Position numbers and translations under genes: made by a program
The notes under the pieces: generated by a model
The model's database searches: none
Told to the model about the DNA's origin: nothing
What the model saw: only the letters and a program-made list of their open reading frames with translations
Assembly: GCA_017794925.1 (NCBI GenBank)
Contig: CP051238.1
Coordinates: 594,934-658,933, forward strand
Source: Aestuariibacter sp.
GTDB lineage: Bacteria > Pseudomonadota > Gammaproteobacteria > Enterobacterales > Alteromonadaceae
Direction of reading: 5' to 3'
DNA: 64,000 nucleotides
Shown here: positions 1 through 10,400 of the stretch, in pieces
Layout of the letters: each line of letters starts with the position of its first letter
How positions within the stretch are numbered: position 1 is the stretch's first letter

Positions 1-1375
1 ACTCATCGCCCCCCAAACGACCGACTTCATCAGAGCTTCTCACCGCTTTTCGCAGTTTATCTGCAACCGTGATCAGTAAGCGGTCGCCAAAATCGTGGCC
101 AAAGCTGTCGTTGTAGGCTTTAAACCCATCCAGATCGAGGTACAATAAAGCGAATTTTCGTTGTCGGACAATCGACAACTGGACCAGCTCTTCAATGCAG
201 GTTGTCATGCCGGTTCGGTTTAACAAGTTAGTCAGGCTGTCGTAATTAGCCAGACGCCAAACGACTTTTTCCTGTTCAATCTCATTAGACACATCACGCA
301 CAATCTTCGAGACGCCGGTCATTTTCTTTGCTTTATCGAAGATCGGCGACAAGGTTACAGATACAAACACCCTGGAACCGTCTTTTTTGAGTCGGGTTGT
401 TCGAAAATGCCGTACCGGTTTGCCCGACACCAGACTTTTCATGAGCTTATCTTCTTCGGCTATGCGCTCTTCAGGAAACAAAATCGACACGTCCTGCCCT
501 ACTGCTTCGGCTTCTGTGTAACCAAACAAGCGTTCCGCCGCTTTATTCCAGGTGGTAATACGTCCATCAAGACTTTTACTGATGATGGCATCTTCAGACG
601 ATTCGATGAGTGCCTGAAACTGCAATAACTGATGCTCTGACAACACTTGTCGCGTAACATCCCGGGCAATTTTGGAGGCACCAATCACCTGTCCATCAAC
701 ATCTTTAATGGGTGAGACAGTGACTGATAAATCAATTAATTCCCCATTCTTATGTAGTCTTTGTGTTCTGAAGTGATCAACCGTTTCGCCTTTAGCCACC
801 TTATTAATGATCACTTTCTCTTCTGCCAAACGGTCGTCAGGAAAAAGCTTTAAAATACTTTCCCCAACCATCTCCTCTGCTGTGTAGCCAAAGATTTTCT
901 CTGCACTTTTATTCCAGCTCTCTACGATGCCATCGAGGGTTTTACTTACAATGGCGTCGTCAGAGTCGTGTACGATTGCTTCAAAATGGATGGCTTTGCG
1001 ATGCAACACCATGTGCTCAGTCACATCACGGGCTATTTTGGATGCCCCGATAATGGTTTGATTTTCGTCATAAATTGGCGAAATCGTAACGGAGACATCC
1101 AATTCGCGGCCAGACTTGTGGATGCGTTTAGTACGGAAATGTTCAATTGTTTTCCCACTGCTAATAGCATCCAGTATGTTGTCTTCTTCGTGATACAAGG
1201 AAACGGGGAACAAGGTCAGCATTTTCGCGCCAAGCATTTCCTTTTCGGTATACCCAAAAATTCGCTCCGCGGCCTTATTCCAACTGGTCACTATCCCGTT
1301 GAGATCTTTGCTGATAATGGCGTCGCTGGAAGAATTAACGAGCGCTTTAAAATGATCTAATGAATGAGATTTCAA
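1..1375 (-). CDS. PAS-PAS-PAS-GGDEF diguanylate cyclase, truncated by the window edge
   Basis: Likely sensory diguanylate cyclase making c-di-GMP from two GTP. The frame stays open from a TTG at 1375 to the window edge, about 458 codons. Three consecutive PAS repeats are visible, each with the same 'SWNKAAERIFGYT' core and an 'HFRT.R..K.G' segment, followed by a GGDEF domain that starts with 'YDSLTNLLNR' and is cut just after 'RLGGDE'. An in-frame TAA directly precedes the TTG, and AGAGGT lies about 8 nt upstream of it, so this start is preferred. There is no signal peptide or membrane segment before the first PAS, suggesting a cytoplasmic protein. The repeats are similar enough to suggest internal duplication. 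The C-terminus, and any EAL domain beyond it, is not visible. Confidence 0.9.
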   Translation of the reverse strand, partial: MKSHSLDHFKALVNSSSDAIISKDLNGIVTSWNKAAERIFGYTEKEMLGAKMLTLFPVSLYHEEDNILDAISSGKTIEHFRTKRIHKSGRELDVSVTISPIYDENQTIIGASKIARDVTEHMVLHRKAIHFEAIVHDSDDAIVSKTLDGIVESWNKSAEKIFGYTAEEMVGESILKLFPDDRLAEEKVIINKVAKGETVDHFRTQRLHKNGELIDLSVTVSPIKDVDGQVIGASKIARDVTRQVLSEHQLLQFQALIESSEDAIISKSLDGRITTWNKAAERLFGYTEAEAVGQDVSILFPEERIAEEDKLMKSLVSGKPVRHFRTTRLKKDGSRVFVSVTLSPIFDKAKKMTGVSKIVRDVSNEIEQEKVVWRLANYDSLTNLLNRTGMTTCIEELVQLSIVRQRKFALLYLDLDGFKAYNDSFGHDFGDRLLITVADKLRKAVRSSDEVGRLGGDE

Positions 1376-1763
1376 TTACCTGCACCTCTGAAAAAGGCAC
1401 GCGAAGACAGCCCTCCGGCTTTAAGATCATCGCTCACCGTCCTTGTAGCATAGAAATCCAGCATAACGTAACCGTTCAGCGATCAACATGTTGCTGGGCT
1501 CACTATACAAATAATGTCGACAAGGCTCGGCTATACCAATATTACTAAGGTGTAGACTATACAATTGACTATCGCAAATCGCTGACGACGGTATTAGACG
1601 AATGATTGATACCGGTTAAATAATCCATGTCCTTACACCTCACACAAAGACACACAGATTTATTGGCAAACAGGGCGGTTAAAGATGCGACCCATTGCAG
1701 GATCGAATATAATAACCGCACAATAACAATACGCCTTACACCGGTTTAATTAGTATTAACGTT
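1376..1763. other. 388-bp intergenic region between divergent PAS-GGDEF and response regulator genes
   Basis: Must hold the divergent promoters for the diguanylate cyclase and the response regulator. I see no convincing ORF, RNA gene or clear -35/-10 pair. A single GGTTAAA half-site occurs at 1614-1620 without a partner at 11-bp spacing, so the direct-repeat element found elsewhere in the locus is not present here. Confidence 0.5.
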
Positions 1764-2441
1764 ATGAATTTAAGACTCCTTTTTGTAGAAGACGACAAGA
1801 ACCTGGCCAATTCAGTTATTCACTACCTCGAACTCAATAAAATGACCTGCGATTATTGTGGCGATGGGAAAATTGCGCTGAATCTGCTGAAGGAAAATCA
1901 GTACGACGTGATTATTAGTGACGTGAATATGCCGAATATGGACGGCTACACGTTTTGCTCCAAAATGCGGGCGCAAGGCTGTGACACACCGCTAATTATG
2001 CTGACCGCGCTGAATGATATCGACGATAAGCTAACCGGTTTTGAAAGCGGCGCCGACGACTACCTGACCAAGCCTTTCGAAATGAAAGAGTTATTAGCCC
2101 GGGTGAATTCTCTGGCCAAACGCCGCAGCGGCAATTTGAAAGTCCTTAAAATCGATGAACTGGGTCTGGAGCTGAACATCGACAAGCATGTCGCCTTTCG
2201 CGATAACGTGCAGTTGAACCTCCCCCCCTCCAGCTGGACCATTCTGGAAACCCTGGTTCGCGCCTACCCCAATGCGGTGAAGAAAAGCGATATTGAATTT
2301 GCTATCTGGGGTGACGAACTGCCAGACAGCAACACCCTGAAAGTGCACATCCACAGTTTGCGCCAGAATCTGGACAAGCCGTTTGATACACCGATTCTGC
2401 ATATCATTAACGGCTATGGCGTGGAGCTGAGAAAGAAATAA
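1764..2441 (+). CDS. OmpR/PhoB-family response regulator
   Basis: Two-component DNA-binding regulator of 225 aa. Receiver domain (about 1-115) with acidic pocket E9/D10/D11, phospho-acceptor D53 in 'ISDVNMP', T81 and K103 in 'LTKPFE'. The C-terminal half (about 130-225) is a winged helix of the Trans_reg_C type, ending in the usual 'GYGVELR' hairpin. No histidine kinase is adjacent; the nearest is at 17284-18606, at the other side of the main starch genes. Proteins of this family bind tandem 11-bp direct repeats, which is the spacing seen at seven promoters in this locus, so it is the best candidate for their activator (inference). ATG 1764 has no strong ribosome-binding site. A bidirectional terminator follows. 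Confidence 0.93.
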   Translation: MNLRLLFVEDDKNLANSVIHYLELNKMTCDYCGDGKIALNLLKENQYDVIISDVNMPNMDGYTFCSKMRAQGCDTPLIMLTALNDIDDKLTGFESGADDYLTKPFEMKELLARVNSLAKRRSGNLKVLKIDELGLELNIDKHVAFRDNVQLNLPPSSWTILETLVRAYPNAVKKSDIEFAIWGDELPDSNTLKVHIHSLRQNLDKPFDTPILHIINGYGVELRKK

Positions 2442-2468
2442 CGCGGATAGGTTTTCCGCAAGATAAAC

Positions 2469-2500
2469 AAAAAAGGTACCGCAAATGCGGTACCTTTTTT
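2469..2500. terminator. Bidirectional rho-independent terminator
   Basis: A perfect inverted repeat (GGTACCGC, 4-nt loop, GCGGTACC) is flanked by an A-run on the left and a T-run on the right. It lies between the convergent response regulator and pullulanase-like genes and can serve both. Confidence 0.9.
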
Positions 2501-2519
2501 CGTTAACGTGCCGGAACTG

Positions 2520-5500
2520 CTAGCTACCCGGAATAGACTGCACGGCGATTTCACTTACGTTATTGGCATCGTCAATTACGTGGTAAATGATCCGCAAATT
2601 CGTCTCTGTCTCCAGCGCAATGGTAATGGCATCGTCCACCGTTTGCGTGGGGACAAAGCCACCGTCCAGCGTAACGACTGCACCACCCGAGTTTGGATTT
2701 GCCCAGGCTTCCGACGCCACTTTGAAGTACTTGTTGTACGTCATGTCATCGTTCGCGGTGGCCAGAATATCCAGCGCATAGTAACCATTACCGAAGTAGG
2801 TCATTGGGCGCACCGGGTCCCAGACTGCGTCGAAGCCGCGCAGGTATAACGGAATACCCGCATAAGGTGCCTCATCGTGGCTGACAGTCAGCACCGGGCT
2901 GTCCGGGTTACTGGCGTCCAGCGTAAACACATAGGTACCCATTTCAGTAATTTCCAGAACAGACGCAGGGTCATACGCATCGCTCAGCACCGACATTTGC
3001 ACCGGCGTGCCCACATAGGTCATGGCTTCAGAACCAATTCGGAAGTTCCATGCGGCATTGGCCATCTTGAAGTAGAAGTTGCCGGTTTCAGTAATTTCCG
3101 CAATGCCCGTATAGGTATTGTTGCCCACATAAATCATAGGGTCGTCTTCTGACCAGCCGTTGAAATCACCGCGGATCAATAACTGCGTCGAACCATAGGT
3201 AGGCAATGTAGAGCCTCCGGTAACGACCAGCGTAGGCGCTTCAGGTGTTACCGCGTCAAGCGTGAAGGTATACAGTCCCGTTGCACTTACGGTAAAGGTA
3301 TTCGCGTCTGTAGAGCCACCCAGAACAAATTCAGTATCAAGGCCTACGTCAACGCCACCGCCAATGTCGAAATCGCTCAGGTCCAGATCACCCAAATTAA
3401 AGCTATAGGTACCATTGGTCAGCGACACGGTAACTTCATAGACACCGTCCCCCTGGTATTCAAAGGCAACAGGCTCGCCATTAGGTGTTATATCGCCGTG
3501 CAGATACAAGGTTTGATTGTTATAAGGTGACACCGCAGCACGACCTACACTGGCGAACGCATTAATACCCTGGCCTTGCACCGCGCCCTGAGGCTTCACA
3601 AATACTGCCGTGGTAAGCGCTGGCACCACAAAGCTGCCACCAAATGCGGTATCTTCGTAGTACGCCATGCGTGTGCGTTCATCAGCAGATCCCTGCAACA
3701 CACTGTGCAGTTCAAACCCACTTATATTAGTCAGGCTAAAGGTTTGCTGTGTAGACCCGGCGTTGACTACAACCAGCACCGCGTCTAAATCAGGATCTAA
3801 GTCAGCACGGTATTCGTCGCTGTTACAGGTTCCCTGATAATTGATTTTACTGTTAATACAACCTTCACCGTCGTCAATACTCATCACAATCATATTGTGC
3901 AATTTGTATTGTCCGGTATTGTGGAAGCCAACACGGTCAATAACATCTTCCCCGGTTTGTAGCGAGAACAACGGACTGCTCTGACGGACTTGAAGGTAAT
4001 CATTGAACAAGGCTGCGGTCAAAGCAATATCGTCAGGATAAACCTGAATGGCCGAATCCATCAGCAACGCTGTTGCACGTTCTGTATCACGCAGAGAGGT
4101 TGGCAATGCGACATTCCAGTTATTGGATTGCAGGGTAAAGTCGACGCGGTTAATCCAGTCGCCGTCGTGGTTACTGTTATTCGACATAGACTTTGAACGC
4201 AGTAATTCGCTACCCATTTGTACTGATGGAATCCCCTGACTCAACAGTGGAATAGTCAGAGAAAGCTGGTGCGCTCGTACGCGCTGAGCAGGTAGGAATG
4301 ACGCCGGTAATGTGTATTGCAGTGCATCGAATAACGTTTCAGTGTCATTGCTGGCTACCGTATTGATGACGTCTGCAGGTGTTTGCGCGTAGGCGCCGAA
4401 CCCGAAGTCTTTGGCCTGGGTAATGTCGCCATTTACATCCTGCAAGGCGTAATCTTCAATTCCCGCAACCATCGCAATGCGCAATTTGTCCATATCGGCT
4501 TCGTACTGTGAAGAATTAAACAGTGCCCCACTGAACAAAGCGTCGCGCATGATGTTTGTTTCCATGCCGATTTTGGTCGATGCCAGTGTTTCAGGTGTTG
4601 ATGGCGTAAACGCCGTTACCTGCGAATCCCATGCGGTGCCGTAGATGTAGGTATCTTCGTTCACCAACGCTACCGCGTCGCGGATCTTAAGCAAGCTGTC
4701 ACGCGGAATGTCGTCGATAGCACTGATGTGGAAAGCATCAATATTGAACTGCTCACTGTAGCGTACCAGCGAATCTGCAATCAGTTTGGTCATCATCGCG
4801 CGCTCAGGGGCGGTATCTTCGCAACAAGAAGTATTCAGTACACGCCCGGTTGACGCATCCCGACGATGGAAGTAACCCGGTACCACTTTGTCCAGTACAG
4901 ACGTATCCGCTAATCCCGATTCATTGGTATTGCTGAAATCAATATCCAGCGACACACTCAGGCCAAGGTTGTGCATTGCCTGCACCATCTCTCTGAATTC
5001 GAGAATGCGCGAGACATCGTAAGGGTTGCCAGCATAACCGCCTTCTACAGTGCTAAACAGATAGGTACTGTAACCCCAGTCGTAGGAATCGATAGTGGCC
5101 AGTTCTGCCAGAATATCCCGGGACTCTTCTGAGTAACCATTCAGAGTAGCCAGAATGTCGCCAATGATATCCGTGCTGTCGTCGCCGTAGGTCTGACAAA
5201 TGACGGCGGCCGGACTGACTGAACACAGGTCATCAACGGTATTGCCCAGGTTAACCGCGGTCGACGCCCTTTCGTTAAAGTCTGCGCTGTCATTTACCGG
5301 CATCAGTTCAAAGTGCGTTACGCCGGCATCAGCCAACGCCTGTAAGTGCATGGCAGGCGCACTGCCCGAATCGGTAAACGCCAGGTATTTTCCGCGGTAC
5401 TCAGGTAATGTAGAGGCATCCTGGATGCTGAAATCACGGATATGTCCCTGGTAAATCACATACTCTTCCGGGCGAATATCGCTGGAATAAGGCGACCAAC

Positions 5501-7112
5501 CGGCAGGCATCAGATTTTCATCGTCCAGATTCACATAGCGTGAATACCCGGTGTTTGTGGTCACACTGGCAGAATAGGGATCAACGACTTCTTCGGATTC
5601 AAACTTGCCGGTTTCGAAATGGAAGGCGGAGACTTCATAGCGATACAGCTTTTGCTCTGCGTCAGATTCAGACAGTTCAAAATGCCAAATACCGGTTTCC
5701 GCATCAAACACCATATCCTCACTGCTTACCAATGTATGCTCACCGCTGGCATCAGCTTCGTTGTAGATGTTCACGGTCACGCTTTCTGCGGTAGGTGCCC
5801 ACAGTGCATGTTTCACCATGCCACCGTCGTAGATCAGGCCCAACTGTGCTTCATCAGCATCGTTTTCGCCCTGAGTGTAGAGGGCGTCGATCACGCCTGC
5901 ATGCTGTACGCCTGTCGCAGCCACCATGTCGCCATCTGCATTATAGGCGACCACAGTCAGCGAGCCTTGCAACATGGATTTCGCCAGGTCAGATGAAATA
6001 TCCTGATCACTGATGAATGCCGAGAAATCTTTCGCTGCCAGTGCTGCGGCTTGTTGTTCTTCCGTCAGTCCACCTGTGTTTCGGCTGAAAGACACATAAT
6101 CCACACCCCGATAGCCTTCACCCGGGAAGAAGCGCATGTCTCCGGGTCCGTAATACAATCGAATACTGTCGACAATTAACCCTTCTGTGTTGGTCATCAG
6201 GGCGTCGTCCAGCATTAGTGTGCCTTGCTCGATCCAATGGGCGTAGTAATCATCATCAACGGCACGCACATCGGTTGCGGCTTCGCCTGGCGGTGTAAAA
6301 TACGGGTTAAGGCTTGCGCCGGTTAACGGTGTAGTTAACTCGTTGTGGATATACAACATATTGTCCGGGTTGTATAAGCGACCTTCCGGGTCGTTGCCGA
6401 TGGGCCCCTGAATATCACCACTGTGACCCCGCAGTGAATTGACCCTCTCGTACACAATAAAGTTAACGCAGTCGGTTCTGCGCGGGTTACCGTCAGCATC
6501 TTCATCGGTCACCAACTTAAACGTCCAGTACAGACCGTAATTCGGATCAAAACCGTCCGGTTTTAAACCAATGCCCCACACCGTGTCCCAATAGACGGAT
6601 TCATCGTAGTTATTCTGTACACCTGGCTCCTGATAATCAGGGTCAAATGCATTACAGGTACTTTCGTTCCATGCGTGAGCAACCCAGGTTGGTTCGCCTT
6701 GCTCTGGATTCACCAACTCGTAAGGGTCGAGCTGGGCAAATTCATCACGCCAGTAAAATATGGTAGCCCAGTCACCATCTACAGGAATGGCTTCTGCCAC
6801 TTCCAACGGTGCTAGCGGATGACGTTCTTTCGCCTTACAAGAGTGAGAAGACGCGTCGTACTGGGTGTTTTCACAAGCAAGTTCAACACGCTCACAGCTT
6901 TGCAGGCCGTTTTCATCGAGAATGGGATTGCCAAAGCTGTCTGCTTTAATGGTGTCCGGGAAGCGGCAAGTCAGAGGCGTTTGCAGGGTTTCCTCAAACT
7001 CTTTGGGTAACCCTTCCTCATTAGACGTATTACAACCGGCTAACGATAATATGGCACTACTGATTAGGCTGGTGACGAATAGTTTCTGCTGTATTCGTAA
7101 GTTGTTATTCAT
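2520..7112 (-). CDS. Pullulanase-like GH13 lipoprotein with lost catalytic residues (predicted pseudoenzyme)
   Basis: Large lipoprotein, about 1530 aa, homologous to Klebsiella-type pullulanases. It has a lipobox 'LAGC', an N-terminal pullulanase-associated CBM41-like domain ('ATIFYWR', 'YGLYWTFKL', 'NFIVYE'), an Ig-like N domain, a GH13 barrel with pullulanase hallmarks ('YDWGY', 'TSVLDKVVPGYF', 'GSELLRSKSM', 'GDWINRVDFT'), and C-terminal starch-binding-like modules. Active-site regions are degenerate: DVVYNHTN is DIDFSNTN, GFRFD is AFHIS (nucleophile Asp to Ser, codon 4722-4724), GEGWD is GTAWD (acid/base Glu to Thr, codon 4635-4637), and region IV HD is ND. Hydrolysis is therefore unlikely; a glucan-binding surface role is inferred. 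ATG 7112 is chosen because GTGAG lies 6 nt upstream; in-frame starts exist at 7118 and 7166. A direct-repeat element precedes it. Confidence 0.9.
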   Translation of the reverse strand: MNNNLRIQQKLFVTSLISSAILSLAGCNTSNEEGLPKEFEETLQTPLTCRFPDTIKADSFGNPILDENGLQSCERVELACENTQYDASSHSCKAKERHPLAPLEVAEAIPVDGDWATIFYWRDEFAQLDPYELVNPEQGEPTWVAHAWNESTCNAFDPDYQEPGVQNNYDESVYWDTVWGIGLKPDGFDPNYGLYWTFKLVTDEDADGNPRRTDCVNFIVYERVNSLRGHSGDIQGPIGNDPEGRLYNPDNMLYIHNELTTPLTGASLNPYFTPPGEAATDVRAVDDDYYAHWIEQGTLMLDDALMTNTEGLIVDSIRLYYGPGDMRFFPGEGYRGVDYVSFSRNTGGLTEEQQAAALAAKDFSAFISDQDISSDLAKSMLQGSLTVVAYNADGDMVAATGVQHAGVIDALYTQGENDADEAQLGLIYDGGMVKHALWAPTAESVTVNIYNEADASGEHTLVSSEDMVFDAETGIWHFELSESDAEQKLYRYEVSAFHFETGKFESEEVVDPYSASVTTNTGYSRYVNLDDENLMPAGWSPYSSDIRPEEYVIYQGHIRDFSIQDASTLPEYRGKYLAFTDSGSAPAMHLQALADAGVTHFELMPVNDSADFNERASTAVNLGNTVDDLCSVSPAAVICQTYGDDSTDIIGDILATLNGYSEESRDILAELATIDSYDWGYSTYLFSTVEGGYAGNPYDVSRILEFREMVQAMHNLGLSVSLDIDFSNTNESGLADTSVLDKVVPGYFHRRDASTGRVLNTSCCEDTAPERAMMTKLIADSLVRYSEQFNIDAFHISAIDDIPRDSLLKIRDAVALVNEDTYIYGTAWDSQVTAFTPSTPETLASTKIGMETNIMRDALFSGALFNSSQYEADMDKLRIAMVAGIEDYALQDVNGDITQAKDFGFGAYAQTPADVINTVASNDTETLFDALQYTLPASFLPAQRVRAHQLSLTIPLLSQGIPSVQMGSELLRSKSMSNNSNHDGDWINRVDFTLQSNNWNVALPTSLRDTERATALLMDSAIQVYPDDIALTAALFNDYLQVRQSSPLFSLQTGEDVIDRVGFHNTGQYKLHNMIVMSIDDGEGCINSKINYQGTCNSDEYRADLDPDLDAVLVVVNAGSTQQTFSLTNISGFELHSVLQGSADERTRMAYYEDTAFGGSFVVPALTTAVFVKPQGAVQGQGINAFASVGRAAVSPYNNQTLYLHGDITPNGEPVAFEYQGDGVYEVTVSLTNGTYSFNLGDLDLSDFDIGGGVDVGLDTEFVLGGSTDANTFTVSATGLYTFTLDAVTPEAPTLVVTGGSTLPTYGSTQLLIRGDFNGWSEDDPMIYVGNNTYTGIAEITETGNFYFKMANAAWNFRIGSEAMTYVGTPVQMSVLSDAYDPASVLEITEMGTYVFTLDASNPDSPVLTVSHDEAPYAGIPLYLRGFDAVWDPVRPMTYFGNGYYALDILATANDDMTYNKYFKVASEAWANPNSGGAVVTLDGGFVPTQTVDDAITIALETETNLRIIYHVIDDANNVSEIAVQSIPGS

Positions 7113-7161
7113 TGTCATCTCACACTTAGCTATATAAGGGTAGAAAGTCGATCTTCCCGGC

Positions 7162-7195
7162 AACATAGCTACTGCAAGGTTAAGTTAAGGTTAAG
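7162..7195 (-). promoter_or_regulatory. Direct-repeat activator site plus -10, promoter of the pullulanase-like gene
   Basis: On the coding strand: CTTAACC-TTAA-CTTAACC (7195 to 7178), then 10 bp, then TATGTT (7167-7162) as a -10-like hexamer. Both half-sites are perfect. The inferred transcript start is about 40 nt before ATG 7112. Same architecture as six other promoters in this locus. Confidence 0.8.
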
Positions 7196-7245
7196 AAACC
7201 TCGGCGACACGGCAAAATTTAATATATTTTAAACAACATTTTAAC

Positions 7246-7279
7246 CTTAACCATTCCTTAACCTTTGAAAGACTAACCT
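7246..7279 (+). promoter_or_regulatory. Direct-repeat activator site plus -10, promoter of the TonB-dependent receptor
   Basis: CTTAACC-ATTC-CTTAACC at 7246-7263, then 10 bp, then TAACCT at 7274-7279. Both half-sites are perfect. This implies a leader of roughly 160 nt before ATG 7447. The leader contains a small hairpin at 7308-7328 (7-bp TATGCTT/AAGCATA stem). The 7113-7446 intergenic region thus holds two back-to-back copies of the element, one for each divergent gene. Confidence 0.8.
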
Positions 7280-7446
7280 TTCTCACGTAGCTTACGCACC
7301 AAATAAATATGCTTGTGCAATAAGCATAAAACCTTCAGTTAAAAAGCTTTATAGAACGCAAACTTACGACAACAAACTGAACGGTATGTAGGCCTTTAGG
7401 TTCGCAGTTAACTCTGCAAAATATGTGATGTTTAGGAATGATTTAA

Positions 7447-10400
7447 ATGCACACTTTCAAGCTTAACCACCTAACTGTTTCGTTAATAATGGCCGGCATC
7501 AGCTTCACGTCTCTGGCCGCTCAGGATGTTAACAAAGAAGAACAAAAGGTTGCCCGTCCTGTCAGTCAGTCAACTGAAGTTGCGGCCACTACCACCAGTG
7601 CTGAACCAGCCGACAGTGCAAGCGACGATGAAGCCATCGAAGTCATCAGCGTAACGGGTTTCCGCCGCAGTATGCTAGAGTCACTGGACATCAAACGCTA
7701 CTCCGACACCATTGTTGACGTGGTAACGGCCGATGACCTGGGTGCCCTGCCCGACCTATCGATTGCCGATGCACTAACACGTTTGCCAGGCGTTACGTCA
7801 GTTCGAACCGGCGGGCAATCGAGCGAGCTCAACATTCGTGGTTTGTCTGGTAACTATGTGTTTACCACCATGAATGGACGCGAGCAGGTGTCATCGTCCG
7901 GTGGCCGTTCGGTTGAATTCTCCCAGTTCCCCTCGGAGCTGATCAGCTCCGCGATGGTCTATAAATCACAAAAGGCCTCGCTGATTGAAGGTGGTGTGGC
8001 CGGTACCATTGAACTGGGCACATCCAACCCGTTAAACATGTCGAAGCCGCACCAGTTTCACATAAATGCGCAGCTGACTGACAATTCACGATCTGATCAA
8101 CACCCGGATGCGGGTTCTCCCGGACACCGCATAAGCCTGTCTTATCAGGGCAAATTTTTGGATGACACGCTGGGCTTTAGCCTCGGTGTAGCGCAGTTAT
8201 TTGCGCCTTCAGTGTCGAATCAGTTCCTGAGCTACCCGTTCATTTACGACCCGGTTCAATTGGACGGTATCGGCGGCCTGGACGACTGTTTGGCTGAAGG
8301 TGAAAACACTAACCCTGATTACGTTCAGGTTAACTGTATGGCCTTCAACAGTGGCTTTGAAATGATGACCCGCGGCGGGGAAGACACGCGAAGTGGTGTC
8401 ATGAGTGCCGTTGTCTGGCAGCCAAATGACGCGTTTACCCTGAAGGGGGACGTATTTTATTCCAAGTTCGATTCGAAGAAATGGGACAAAGGTCTGGTAG
8501 TAAATGGCCTGGCATCGATTAGCTCAACTGATCACCTGAACTCGGTGGATTTAATCAACCCGGTAGTGGTGGGTGATGACGACAACGGTTACACCATTAT
8601 TGGTGGTGAATATCACAATGCGTTTTACAACCCGTATGCGACCTACGAGCCGGGCACCTGTGACGAATTGACACCCGGCCGTGTAGTCGTTCCTTGTGTT
8701 CGTGACAACCGCTTTTTTGGTTACAACCCGCTTAACATCAGAACCTCAGCTGACAACAGCAGTAGCTTCAGCGAAACCCTGACCGCGGGCTTAAACGCTA
8801 CCTGGCAATTTGATTCATTAACCGTCTCAGTGGATGTCTCACATTCAAAAGCATCGGAAGAGTTTCTTGATCACGAAATGAGCCTGATGCTGTTTGACGA
8901 TGCTCAAGCAGCAACCCCGAAAGTAGAAACCGATTTGGTCCTGACCTACCAAATGAACGGCCTGATGATCCCGAGCATTGCTATTACCAATGAGGCCGGC
9001 GAAGACATCGACTTCACCGATCTGAATAAAATGATGGTGGTAAACAACACCAAGTTCCCTTGGTATGAAGAAAACCAGGCAGACGCCGCCAAAATTGATT
9101 TTCAGTATTTCCTGGAATCTGACTATATCAGCTCTATCGAGGCGGGCTTACGAGTCTCGAAACGCAAGCATACCAACTTGCGTTCCATGTGGTCTTACGG
9201 TGGCCCCGGCCACTTTGAAAACGGTATCCACATGAACTACCGTACCGAAAATGACATGCGCCAGGGTAACTACATTGATTACGCCAACGGTGTTGAAGTG
9301 GCCCGATTCCACCCCTTTGCACTCACGCCTGCCGACGTTCAGGTTGTGCAACTGGGCGGAGAATTCTCTTCACTACCGGGTTTCCTGTCGATTCACAGCG
9401 ACAATATCAGCCGCCAGTGGGCAGTTGATTCCAACGGCAACCCGTTGGCCACCAACGGGGTTGATATCTGGGAAGGGGCTGCCTGGACCATTGGCGCAGA
9501 CCGCTATATCGAGGAAGACATCAACGCCGCGTACATCATGATGAACCTGGATACTGAACTGTTCGGCCATACCTTAACCGGTAACATTGGTGTGCGGTAT
9601 GTCGAGACCACCCAAATGGCCCGCGGTATTACTGCAGCGCCTACGTCGCGCCGACCTAAACTGGATGAAAATGGCGATCCGATTCTTGACCGTTTTGGTG
9701 ATATCGTGCTTGAAGTTGTGGGTACCGGTGACGAAATCTATGATGATCTCGGCTTCTCTAACACCGATAACCTGTATCGAACGCTGGAGCATAACTACAC
9801 AAATATTCTGCCGTCCGTAAACCTGATTTTTGGTGTTACTGAAAACCAGTATCTTAAGTTCGCAGCAGCAAAAGTACTGGCCCGCCCGGTGATGGGTGAT
9901 ATGGCAGTGAGCGGTAACTTCTCTTATCAGTATGACCGCCCACGAGATGGCAAGGACGTGGTAAACCTGGATATGAGCACCAGCCCATTCATCGAGCCAT
10001 TCCTGGCCACCCAGTTTGACCTGTCCTACGAGTATTATTTCAGCGATACGCCTGGCAGCGTGTTTGTGGCGCTCTTCAACAAAGATATCGAGTCCTTCAA
10101 AGAAACGATTGTTGTGGAAGACTATAATTTTGAAGCCAACAACATTGCCGTACCAGAGTTCTCCGACAACGGTCGCCCTGTTGAACCGGGTGATGCCACA
10201 CTCACAGTGAACAACGACAAAGGCGGCTACATTCGCGGTGTGGAAGTGGGCTATACCCAGGTATTCACCATGTTGCCAGGCGCTTGGTCTGGGCTGGGCT
10301 TTACCGGCAGTTTCTCTTATACCGAGAGCGAAATCACCCGTGACCTGGATATCGGTAACGGACGTGGCAATGTAAATGTGCCACTGGAAGGCCTGTCGCC

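Noticed and set aside
1614..1631. GGTTAAA half-site upstream of the response regulator, possible autoregulation
   Set aside because: No second half-site at 11 bp on either side.
2520..7112. Catalytic losses in the pullulanase-like gene as sequencing errors
   Set aside because: Several codons change by more than one base, the reading frame is open throughout, and four separate motifs are affected.
7241..7246. Third TTAACC copy next to the receptor promoter site
   Set aside because: It is 6 bp from the next copy, not 11, so it does not extend the direct-repeat register; it may simply be AT-rich similarity.
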